Assembly (NCBI GenBank): GCA_035528995.1
Contig: DATKXO010000465.1
Location: forward strand, 1 to 19,484
Source: DATKXO01 sp035528995
GTDB lineage: Bacteria; Planctomycetota; Phycisphaerae; UBA1845
Length of the DNA stretch: 19,484 bases
Direction of reading: 5' to 3'
A program made the position numbers and the translations under genes. The notes under the pieces were generated by a model. The model ran no database searches. It worked only from the letters and a program-made list of their open reading frames with translations, and was not told where the DNA came from. Numbering within the stretch: position 1 is the stretch's first letter; each line of letters opens with the position of its first letter. Below, piece after piece: positions 1 through 7,435 of the stretch.

Positions 1-464
1 TCCTTGTCTTCCAGAAACCACACGCCGTAGGTCTTCTCGCCGCGGGCGTCGTCGTGCCGCCGGGCCAGCTTGGGGGCCAGCTCGGGGATGAGCACCTCCG
101 TGTCCAGCACCCACAGACCGGTGGTCAGAATCCCGAAGGCCAACAGCGGGGCGGCCACCCGGTACAGGCTCATGCCCGAGGCCAGCATGGCGGTCAGCTC
201 GTTGGCCTTGCGCATCCGGGCCAGGGTGACCATGCAGGCGAACAGCGTCACCACGCCGGAGAGCTGCCCGAAGTAGCGGAACAGGTTGGTGCCGTAGTAG
301 CTGACCACGTTGACCAGCACCTCCCCGACCGGTTCCCCCGCCTCCGTGAACTCGTCCATGTTGAAGAACAGATCCAGCACGACGTACAGCCCCACCATCA
401 CCGCCAGGGAGATGACGTAGTTGACCGCCGCACTGCGCAGGACGTAACGATCGAGCAGAGTCAT
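1..464 (-). CDS. LptF/LptG-family LPS export permease, second of a tandem pair (3' end beyond window)
   Basis: The reading frame starts at an ATG on the minus strand and stays open to the window edge, giving 154 residues without a stop. It begins MTLLDRYVLR, has a hydrophobic first segment (about residues 14-32), a second around 75-95, then the charged RMRKANELTAMLASGMSLYRV stretch followed by a third hydrophobic segment (about 118-132). That loop (KANELTAMLASG) is the signature of the YjgP/YjgQ family, whose LptF and LptG form the inner-membrane part of the LptB2FG complex that extracts lipopolysaccharide and passes it to LptC. The gene lies 193 bases downstream of a homologous permease on the same strand, as lptF and lptG usually do. 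AGGT sits about 6 bases before the start. The periplasmic domain and C-terminal membrane segments lie outside the window, so LptG versus LptF is not decided. Confidence 0.88.
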   Translation of the reverse strand, partial: MTLLDRYVLRSAAVNYVISLAVMVGLYVVLDLFFNMDEFTEAGEPVGEVLVNVVSYYGTNLFRYFGQLSGVVTLFACMVTLARMRKANELTAMLASGMSLYRVAAPLLAFGILTTGLWVLDTEVLIPELAPKLARRHDDARGEKTYGVWFLEDK

Positions 465-615
465 GGCACCTGCGACAAATCCAGAAACGCCGGAACACCA
501 GGACCCACAGAACAGCCATCCCGCCGCAAGGCCGGAGCATCGCTTGCCGCAACGCTGCGGGCGACGTTCCAACGACACGCCATCTCGGTGCTTCGACGGT
601 CTGACATTCTCGTTC

Positions 616-647
616 CTGCGTTTCTGCGTTTCTGCTTTTCTGCGTTT
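616..647. repeat. Tandem 8-bp repeat (CTGCGTTT x4) between the two lpt permease genes
   Basis: Four head-to-tail octamers can be read at 616-623, 624-631, 632-639 (one change, CTGCTTTT) and 640-647. Two further copies of a related octamer (CGTTTCAA, CGTTTCAG) follow at 654-669 and run into the stop codon of the upstream permease. On the coding (minus) strand this is AAACGCAG repeated. The gap between the two permease genes (465-657) otherwise shows no gene. The function is unknown; it looks like a short intergenic microsatellite. Confidence 0.8.
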
Positions 648-657
648 CCCTCGCGTT

Positions 658-2298
658 TCAACGTTTCAGCACCCTGGTCAGCGTCCAGACGTCCAGGCCG
701 CCCACCAGAACGATGCCCGCCCAGATCGTGCCCAGGCCCAGCAATATCGTGCCCGGATTCTGAGCGAGCTGCCGGCCCATGATGATCAGCACGATCACCA
801 GGAACGACGGTACGAAGCTGATCCCGAACGCGGTCAGCGCGTGCGAGCCCCGGAGGATGATGCCCAGCGCCGCGGCCAGAATCACCAGCACGAAAACGCT
901 CACGCTGAACGCCAGCCGCGAGTGGATCTCCCGCGTGATCTGCCGCACCACCGCCGCGCACTTGTTGACCGCCGCCGCACGGGCCTCGCGAACGTCCCGA
1001 AGGCCCGGAATCTCCGTCTCCGGGTCGAGCAGCCGCTCAACCGGAATCGACCCCACCTGACCCAGGATCGTCTCCGGCAGGGCCACCGGATCGAGTTCCA
1101 GCCTGGGTTTCGGAACAACGAAGGCCGGATTCCAAGGATCGGCCACCTCCACCCGGCCGAACAACGTGAGATAGGCCTTGCCGAACTCGGCACCCGACCG
1201 GGCGATGTCGATCGTCCCGCGGTTGGCTCGAATGGTCCGCACCTGGTCGCCGCGCCGCTCCGTGACCCGGACGTTGCCGGCCAGGCTGGGCCGGTAGTCC
1301 TGCACGTCCGGCGTCAGCGCGTCCGCCTCGACCTCGTAGCTGGCCTTCGCATCGCCCAGAATCAGCTTGCAGTCCGGCTGCCCGGCCTGGTCGGTGACCG
1401 CGAAATCATCCCGCAGGCTGCGATAGAAATACTCCTTCGCCAGAGCGCCCCGCACCCTCTGCACCGTCCGGTCTACCTCGGGAAGCTCGTAGGGGCGGGG
1501 CCGGTAGTAAAACAGTTGGTTGAGGCTCAGCCACTTGGCCTTGAGCGGGAGGTTGCGCGGGAGCTGGTCGGCCCACAGGGGCTGCTGGGCCAGGCTCACC
1601 ACCTGGTCCTTCATCCGGTTGATGAGCAGCACGTCGAACAGATCCGCCCGCCCGGACGGCTCGGTGTCCAGGTGGTCGAACCGGATCCGTGCCCACCCGG
1701 CGGTGCCGTATAGGACCCAGTTCTCCCCGTCCAACTGCACGAAGGCCACCCCATGCGTCAGCAGCTCCTTGGAGTGTTCCCCGCTTTCCTCGTCGCTGAC
1801 CACCTGGACTTCCTCGGCGTAGATCCGCACCCGGTCGTCGCCCAGCGGAAGCCTCCGCGGCGCCTGAAGCTGATATTGCACCATCCGCACCGGATCGGCC
1901 CGGCCGATCTCATACAGGTTGCGGAGCTGTTGCGGAAACAGATAGTTCAGCGAGAAGAAGGTGAACCCCGCCGACACCAGGCTGATCACCAGCGTCGGCA
2001 GGAACAGGACGTGGATGTTGATCCCGCTGGCCCGGCAGGCCACGAACTCGTTGTCGGCGCTCAGCCGCCCGTAGGTCACCGCGGCGCTGAACAGGGCCGC
2101 CACCGGCAGGGCCAGCGTGGCCCCCAGCGGCACCACCAGCTTCATGATCTCCAGCAGCAGCACCGCCGTCACCTGCTGGAGATCGATGATGTTCAGCACG
2201 CCGCCGCCCATGGCCAGGACCACGGTCATGCCGATCGCCGTGAGCAGGAACGTCTTGCCCAGCTCGCGGAAGATGTACCACTGCAGGGTCCAGACCAT
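658..2298 (-). CDS. LptF/LptG-family LPS export permease with enlarged periplasmic domain
   Basis: This 546-residue protein belongs to the YjgP/YjgQ (LptF/LptG) family of the LptB2FG transporter that moves lipopolysaccharide out of the inner membrane. Hydrophobic segments lie near residues 15-37, 50-78 and 97-122; the family motif (ADNEFVACRASGIN) lies between the second and third. Three more segments lie near 463-483, 488-508 and 516-540, giving the usual six-helix layout around one periplasmic domain. That domain spans about 128-460, roughly 330 residues, whereas the E. coli proteins total about 360 residues. It is first of the two tandem permeases, the position lptF usually holds, but the subunit identity is not proved. 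The start is the first ATG of the frame, with no strong ribosome site. A minus-strand promoter is suggested at 2414-2441. Confidence 0.88.
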   Translation of the reverse strand: MVWTLQWYIFRELGKTFLLTAIGMTVVLAMGGGVLNIIDLQQVTAVLLLEIMKLVVPLGATLALPVAALFSAAVTYGRLSADNEFVACRASGINIHVLFLPTLVISLVSAGFTFFSLNYLFPQQLRNLYEIGRADPVRMVQYQLQAPRRLPLGDDRVRIYAEEVQVVSDEESGEHSKELLTHGVAFVQLDGENWVLYGTAGWARIRFDHLDTEPSGRADLFDVLLINRMKDQVVSLAQQPLWADQLPRNLPLKAKWLSLNQLFYYRPRPYELPEVDRTVQRVRGALAKEYFYRSLRDDFAVTDQAGQPDCKLILGDAKASYEVEADALTPDVQDYRPSLAGNVRVTERRGDQVRTIRANRGTIDIARSGAEFGKAYLTLFGRVEVADPWNPAFVVPKPRLELDPVALPETILGQVGSIPVERLLDPETEIPGLRDVREARAAAVNKCAAVVRQITREIHSRLAFSVSVFVLVILAAALGIILRGSHALTAFGISFVPSFLVIVLIIMGRQLAQNPGTILLGLGTIWAGIVLVGGLDVWTLTRVLKR

Positions 2299-2413
2299 AA
2301 CGGCTCACAGGACGTGCCCGCCCGCCCGTCGCGGCGCCGTCCCCCGGCGGTCGTGGCTTCGGCGGGGTCCAACCGCCAACCCGCAGACAGGGGCTACGAG
2401 CACGAATTCGGCA

Positions 2414-2441
2414 ATGATAGGCCCCAGCCTCCGAAGATCAA
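2414..2441 (-). promoter_or_regulatory. Candidate sigma-70-type promoter for the lptF/lptG-like pair
   Basis: On the minus strand TTGATC (2441-2436) and TATCAT (2419-2414) are separated by 16 bases. Transcription would begin near 2407, about 110 bases before the permease start. This is consensus matching only, in a region of 256 bases (2299-2554) between two divergent genes. Confidence 0.4.
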
Positions 2442-2513
2442 CGGACCGCCCGCAGGCTTTTCCATTCAGCCGACCCACGCCAGGTGCCGATAACAAGCAC
2501 GACTGTAGCCACT

Positions 2514-2532
2514 GGCCGCCGCTTTGGCGGCC
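2514..2532. other. Inverted repeat in the leader of the kinase-nucleotidyltransferase gene
   Basis: GGCCGCC (2514-2520) and GGCGGCC (2526-2532) are perfect inverse complements around a 5-base loop. The hairpin ends 22 bases before the proposed start at 2555, just ahead of a GGAAGGA stretch that could be its ribosome site. It could affect translation or be a protein-binding palindrome. High GC makes chance hairpins common. Confidence 0.35.
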
Positions 2533-2554
2533 CGGAAGGATCGTCGCCCGACCC

Positions 2555-4150
2555 ATGCCGCCCGATTTCCACCGCAAGATCGTCGACCTGCCCGCCCTGC
2601 TCGATGCCGTCGCCGAGGCCCGCCGTCGCGGGCGGACCATCGTCCAGTGCCACGGCTGCTTCGACATCGTCCACCCCGGGCACATCCGCTATCTGCAGTT
2701 CGCCCGCCGCCAGGGTGACGTTCTGGTCGTGTCCCTGACCGGCGACTGGGACATCTCCAAGGGCGAGCAGCGACCCTACATCCCGGCCGAGCTGCGGGCC
2801 GAGAACCTCGCCGCTCTCGAGTTTGTCGACTGGGTCTGCATCGATCCCAACCCCACGGCCGAGCAAATCCTCGACGCCATCAAGCCCGACGTCTACGCCA
2901 AGGGCGCCGAGTACGAGCGCTCCCGCGATCCCGGCTTCCTGCAGGAGCGAGCCGTCGTCGAGCGCCACGGCGGCCGGGTCATCTTCTCCAGTGGAGACGT
3001 GGTCTTCAGTTCCACCCAACTGATCGACTCCATGCCCAACGATGCCGAGCTGACCTCGCATCGTCTCAAGCTGATCTGCCGGCGGCACGAGCTGTCCCGC
3101 GACGCCCTGACCCGGGTCATGGAGCGCTTCGCCGGGCTTCGCGTTCTGGTCGTCGGCGATATCGTCATGGATCGCTACGTGTTCTGCGACGCCATCGACG
3201 TGGCCAACGAGTCGCCCATGATGTCGCTGGTCCGGCTGGACGAGAAGCTCTTCGTGGGCGGGGCGGCCATCGTGGCCCGACACGTCGCCGCCCTGGGGGC
3301 CAAGGCTTTCCTGCTCACCGCGGTCGGGCGGGACGAGGCCAGTGACCAGGTCGGACGCGTGCTGGCCGACGAGGGCGTCGAGAGCTACCTCATGCCCGCT
3401 CGTTCGCGCCTGGTTGAAAAGACCCGCTACCTCGTCGAGGACAGCAAGCTGCTCAAGGTCGAGAACGCCGACCACGTTCCGCTGGACTCACTGGACGAGC
3501 AGAAGGGGGCCCTGATCCTCCAGCAGCAGGCCGCCCTGGCCGACGCCGTCATCTTCTGTGACTTCGGATACGGCATGATCACCGGTGGGTTGCTGGCCAA
3601 GTCGCTGCCACCGCTGCGAGAGCAGGTCAAGATCCTGGCCGCCGACGTCAGCGGAACCCGCGGCAGCCTGCTCAACTTCACCAACGTGGACCTGCTCTCA
3701 CCCACGGAGCGCGAGCTGCGGGCCACTCTGCACGATTACGACCAGGGTCTCTCCTCGGTGGCCTGGCGAATCCTCCAGGCCACCCAGGCCCGTCACCTCT
3801 TCGTGACGCTCGCCAAACGGGGCTTGGTCGTGTTCGATCGACGGTCGCAGGACCCCTCGCAGCCCGGCTGGTCCGATCGGCTTCGCAGCGAGCACCTGCC
3901 CAGTCTCGCGGACCACCCGCTCGACCGGCTGGGTTGTGGCGATGCCCTGCTCGCCGCTGCGGTGCTGGTGCTCGCCGCCGGCGAGAGCCTGGTGGACGCC
4001 GCCTACCTGGGCAACGCTGCGGCGGCCATCGAGATCGCCCGCCTGGGCAATATCCCGGTGGACGCCCCCTCGCTGCACAACTGGCTCGACCAGCGCCCCG
4101 AACTGCACCAGACCACACCCCAACTCATCCCCTTCCCCGCAGGTGCGTAG
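2555..4150 (+). CDS. Fused nucleotidyltransferase - PfkB sugar kinase (HldE-like, domains in inverted order)
   Basis: This 531-residue protein has two enzyme domains. Residues about 25-160 form a nucleotidyltransferase of the cytidylyltransferase-like fold: CHGCFDIVHPGH carries the HxGH nucleotide-binding motif (40-43), and KGAEYE lies where HldE has KGGDY. Residues about 195-520 form a PfkB/ribokinase-fold kinase, with GDIVMDRYV at its start, a GGAA substrate loop (FVGGAAIVARHVAALGA) and DRLGCGD (D463 is the expected catalytic base; the family norm is GAGD). E. coli HldE makes ADP-heptose precursors for lipopolysaccharide with kinase first and nucleotidyltransferase second; here the order is reversed. 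The heptose substrate is an inference, supported weakly by the divergent LPS-export genes. The frame stays open upstream to about 2117, but similarity begins only after the ATG at 2555, and the upstream part overlaps the divergent gene. Confidence 0.85.
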   Translation: MPPDFHRKIVDLPALLDAVAEARRRGRTIVQCHGCFDIVHPGHIRYLQFARRQGDVLVVSLTGDWDISKGEQRPYIPAELRAENLAALEFVDWVCIDPNPTAEQILDAIKPDVYAKGAEYERSRDPGFLQERAVVERHGGRVIFSSGDVVFSSTQLIDSMPNDAELTSHRLKLICRRHELSRDALTRVMERFAGLRVLVVGDIVMDRYVFCDAIDVANESPMMSLVRLDEKLFVGGAAIVARHVAALGAKAFLLTAVGRDEASDQVGRVLADEGVESYLMPARSRLVEKTRYLVEDSKLLKVENADHVPLDSLDEQKGALILQQQAALADAVIFCDFGYGMITGGLLAKSLPPLREQVKILAADVSGTRGSLLNFTNVDLLSPTERELRATLHDYDQGLSSVAWRILQATQARHLFVTLAKRGLVVFDRRSQDPSQPGWSDRLRSEHLPSLADHPLDRLGCGDALLAAAVLVLAAGESLVDAAYLGNAAAAIEIARLGNIPVDAPSLHNWLDQRPELHQTTPQLIPFPAGA

Positions 4151-4360
4151 GCGAGGCGGCACCGGCCACAACATTGACCCTGCCGGCTTGATTCACCGGC
4201 GCCGGCGTGCGAACATGCCCGCGCCTAAGGGTATGGAGAAGACACTTCGACATGCGATGCCCGCATCGCCGGCCCGGGCGGACGCCGCCCGGCGACGCGT
4301 CGCGGACGACGCAACGGGGAAGCAACGCGGGGCTGCTCGGTTGTCCGGCGGAACGAGCCT

Positions 4361-6427
4361 ATGTGGTCGATCGTCATTGAAACCGGCCGGGTGCTGAGCG
4401 AGTCGGCCGTATACCTGCTCTTCGGCTTCGCCCTGGCCGGTGGCCTGCACGTCCTCATGCGCCGGGTGGACTGGCTCAGCCGCATGCTGGGCGGCACGGG
4501 CACCAAGTCCGTCGTCCTGGCCGCTCTGTTCGGCGCCCCGCTGCCGCTCTGCTCCTGCAGTGTGCTCCCCGCCGGCCTGACCCTCCGCAGGGAAGGAGCC
4601 AGCAAGGGAGCAACGGTCTCCTTTCTGATATCCGTCCCCGAGACCGACATCGTCTCCATCCTTCTCACCTACGGGCTTCTCGGGCCGGTGATGGCCGTCT
4701 TCCGTCCGGTGGCGGCTGTGATAACGGCCATGGTCACCGGGACGCTGGTCAATCTGCTCGAGCGGTTCGAGCGCCGCTCCGCAAATGCCGGCGACGACCA
4801 GGCCGCGTCCGACGAATGTGCCCGCAGGAACGAGTACGATCCGCAGAAGGGCGCCCTCTGGAACGCCGCCCATTACGGCTTCGTCAAGTTCTTCGACGAC
4901 ATCATCATGTCGCTGCTGATCGGGATCATCCTGGGCGGCGCCATCACCGCGCTGCTGCCCGGATTGGGCATCGAGCGGCTGTCCGGCAGCACCTGGCTGA
5001 CCATGCTGGCTATGCTCGTCGTCGGCATCCCCATGTACGTCTGCGCGACGTCGTCCACGCCCATCGCCGCCGGGCTCATCGCCTCCGGCATCAGTCCCGG
5101 GGCCGCTCTGGTCTTCCTGCTGGCCGGACCGGCCACCAACATGGCCAGCCTCATCGTCCTGTACAAACACCTCGGGCGGATGACTCTGATCGTCTACCTG
5201 GCCTGCATCGCCGTGATCAGCATCCTCATGGGCGTCTGGCTGGACGTCATCGTCACCGCGCCTTCGATCGCGCAATACTGGGACGCTCCCCTATCGGCCG
5301 AGACGTCGGTGGGCGCGTTCAAGATCGCCGGCGCCGTCCTGCTCGCGGTCCTGTCCTACCTGTCTTTGCGGCGTTTGCGGGCCTTCGATCGCGCCTTGCA
5401 GGGCCTCAACCGCGTCGTCGGGCTGTCCCTGCGATCCGGGCAGGTCAAAGCCGGTGCCGTTGCCCTGCTGGTCATCGCCTACGTGTGCAGCGGCTTCTTC
5501 GTCGTAATGCCTGGGCAGCGGGCCGCCGAGACGCGATTCGGACGGATCATTCGCCCCGACCTGGAACCGGGACTGCACTACTCCTGGCCCTACCCCATCG
5601 GCCGAGCCGACGTCGAGTCCGTCGCCCGGGTCCGACGCGTCGAACTGGGATTCCGCCGGCCGGCGGTGGCGTCGCCAATCGGGATCGTCACGCCTCAGGA
5701 CAAAACCCTGCTCGGCGAGTCCTGGATGCTCACCGGAAACGAGGACATCATCGCCATCACCTGGGTAATGCAATACCGCGTGGCCGACTCGACCGACGGC
5801 TTCCTGAACTACGTCTACGGCGTGGCCGACCAGGAGGAGCTGGTCCGCTGCGCCACGGAGTCGACCATTCGACAGACGGTAGGGTGCCGCAACATCGACA
5901 CCCTCTTGACCACCGACCGCGGTGACGTCGAGTCGGAGGCCGTCCGGCACCTGGGCGACCTTCTGGCCGACTACCGCGCCGGAATCGAAGTGGTCGGCCT
6001 CCATCTGCAGGACGTACACGCGCCGCCGGACGTCCACCCCGCCTTCCGTGACGTGGCCAGCGCCGCCGAGGACAAGGCCAAAGAGGTCAACTTCGCCGAA
6101 GAGTACGCCGAACGCGTCGTGCGCCAGGCCCGCGGCGACGCGGCCGGGAAAGTGCGGGCCGCCGAAGCGAACGGCACCGAGATCGTCGAACTCGCCGCCG
6201 GAGAGAGCGGTGCCTTCCTCGAGAAGCTCGAAGCCTATCGAGTGAGTCCCGCCATCACCTGGCTGAGGCTGTACTTCGAATCGGTGGACAACTGGCTGCC
6301 CCCGCTGACCAAGTACGTCAACCTGGCCGGGGACGCCGGGGCCGAGTTGGATCTGTGGCTGATCCGCAGTAAAGGGGCCGCCGAGCTGCCCATCCCGTCG
6401 ACCATCGGAACGCGCAGCCGCGATTGA
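4361..6427 (+). CDS. SO_0444/DUF318-type metal permease fused to an HflK-like SPFH domain
   Basis: One uninterrupted frame of 688 residues joins two proteins that are normally separate. Residues 1-345 are a membrane permease of the ArsP_1/DUF318 (SO_0444-like Cu/Zn efflux) family: PLPLCSCSVLP (C64, C66), the RREGASKGATVSFLISVPET segment, GIPMYVCATSSTPIAAG (C228) and GPATNMASL (252-264), with about eight hydrophobic helices. Residues about 363-383 form a further helix, followed by an HflK-like SPFH domain: AETRFGRI, GLHYSWPYPIGR (404-415), LTGNEDIIAI, and LQDVHAPPDVHPAFRDVASA, then an Ala/Glu/Arg-rich coiled region near 565-640. HflK normally partners HflC to control the FtsH protease, and HflC is the next gene, 18 bases on. 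The start is the first ATG of the frame, with only a weak GGCGGA before it. The gap 4151-4360 holds no other gene that I can support. Confidence 0.88.
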   Translation: MWSIVIETGRVLSESAVYLLFGFALAGGLHVLMRRVDWLSRMLGGTGTKSVVLAALFGAPLPLCSCSVLPAGLTLRREGASKGATVSFLISVPETDIVSILLTYGLLGPVMAVFRPVAAVITAMVTGTLVNLLERFERRSANAGDDQAASDECARRNEYDPQKGALWNAAHYGFVKFFDDIIMSLLIGIILGGAITALLPGLGIERLSGSTWLTMLAMLVVGIPMYVCATSSTPIAAGLIASGISPGAALVFLLAGPATNMASLIVLYKHLGRMTLIVYLACIAVISILMGVWLDVIVTAPSIAQYWDAPLSAETSVGAFKIAGAVLLAVLSYLSLRRLRAFDRALQGLNRVVGLSLRSGQVKAGAVALLVIAYVCSGFFVVMPGQRAAETRFGRIIRPDLEPGLHYSWPYPIGRADVESVARVRRVELGFRRPAVASPIGIVTPQDKTLLGESWMLTGNEDIIAITWVMQYRVADSTDGFLNYVYGVADQEELVRCATESTIRQTVGCRNIDTLLTTDRGDVESEAVRHLGDLLADYRAGIEVVGLHLQDVHAPPDVHPAFRDVASAAEDKAKEVNFAEEYAERVVRQARGDAAGKVRAAEANGTEIVELAAGESGAFLEKLEAYRVSPAITWLRLYFESVDNWLPPLTKYVNLAGDAGAELDLWLIRSKGAAELPIPSTIGTRSRD

Positions 6428-6445
6428 GCCGGGGAGGTGAATGCC

Positions 6446-7435
6446 ATGAGACGAACCATAGTCTGGCTGCTGATCGTCGCCCTGGTCCTCCTGACCGTCT
6501 GGTCCATGCTGTTCAGCGTGGACGAGACGCAGTACGCCATCGTCACGCGCTTCGGCAATCCCAAGAACGTCATCGAGCAACCGGGCCTGAACTGGAAGCT
6601 GCCCGCGCCCATCGAGACCGTCGTCTATTTCGACAACCGCCTGCTGGTCCTGGATCAGCCCGGACCCGGCGAGCCCCCGCCCGAGTTCCTCACCCTGGAC
6701 AAGAAGAACATCGAGGTCGCCTGCTACACCTGCTGGAAGATCAAGAACGAGCAGACCCTGCGATTCCTCGAAACGGTGGGAAGCCGCGATGGAGCCGAGG
6801 CCGCCCTGGGCGACGTGGTCGCCGCCGAGCTGGGCCGGGTCCTCGGAGAGCACAACCTCACCAGCCTGCTCTCCATCAATCCCGACCAGATGAAAATCGA
6901 GCAGATCATGCAGGAGATCCGCGACACCTGCGACAGCCAGGCCCGGCAGGAGTACGGCATCGAGGTCGTGGATTTCAAAATCAAGCGGATCAACTTCCCC
7001 GAGCAGAATCGCCAGAGCGTCTTCCAGCGCATGCGGGCCGAGCGAAAACGTATCGCCACACGATACCGCAGCGAGGGCGAGGAGGAGGCCGCCAAAATCC
7101 GAGCCCAGGCCGACAAGACCCGAACCGAGATTCTGGCCCAGGCCAAACGCGAGTCCCAGGAGATCACCGGTACCGCTGAGGCCCAGGCCACACGCATCTA
7201 CGCCGAGGCCTTCGGCCAGGACACCGAGTTCTACGAGTTCCTGCGCACCATCGAGTCGTACGAGAAGTCGCTCACCGCCGGGACCACCATCATCCTGCCG
7301 GCCGACTCGCCCTATCTGCGGCTGCTCAACTCGATCGAGGCCATCATGGGATCGCACGCGCCGCCCACCCCGACCCCATCCGTCGAAACCGGCGCTCGCC
7401 CCAGCGGTACCACTACGGAACACGACGATGGGTGA
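6446..7435 (+). CDS. hflC: HflC-like SPFH membrane protein (FtsH modulator)
   Basis: This 329-residue protein has one N-terminal helix (residues 5-24) followed by an SPFH/prohibitin-fold domain: VDETQYAIVTRFGNP, GLNWKLPAPIETV and VVDFKIKRINFPEQNRQSVFQRMRAER, which is the typical HflC segment. Next comes a charged coiled region (EGEEEAAKIRAQADKTRTEI) and the conserved YEFLRTIESYEKSL and SPYLRLL tail. In E. coli HflC pairs with HflK in a large periplasmic-side assembly that limits FtsH proteolysis of membrane proteins. A strong ribosome site GGGGAGG (6431-6437) sits 8 bases before ATG 6446, which I prefer over the in-frame GTG at 6437. It lies between two HflK-like partners in one transcription unit. 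Confidence 0.92.
   Translation: MRRTIVWLLIVALVLLTVWSMLFSVDETQYAIVTRFGNPKNVIEQPGLNWKLPAPIETVVYFDNRLLVLDQPGPGEPPPEFLTLDKKNIEVACYTCWKIKNEQTLRFLETVGSRDGAEAALGDVVAAELGRVLGEHNLTSLLSINPDQMKIEQIMQEIRDTCDSQARQEYGIEVVDFKIKRINFPEQNRQSVFQRMRAERKRIATRYRSEGEEEAAKIRAQADKTRTEILAQAKRESQEITGTAEAQATRIYAEAFGQDTEFYEFLRTIESYEKSLTAGTTIILPADSPYLRLLNSIEAIMGSHAPPTPTPSVETGARPSGTTTEHDDG

Noticed and set aside
463..1713. A 416-codon plus-strand frame opposite the lptF-like gene
   Set aside because: Arg/Pro/His-rich shadow with no motif; the minus-strand permease is complete across it.
2117..2554. N-terminal extension of the nucleotidyltransferase-kinase
   Set aside because: It overlaps the start of the divergent permease, is Arg/Pro/Ser-rich without homology, and the ATG at 2555 fits the domain start.
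4188..4216. Possible promoter TTGATT plus GAACAT upstream of the permease fusion
   Set aside because: The -10 matches only three of six positions; not enough to call in this GC-rich gap.
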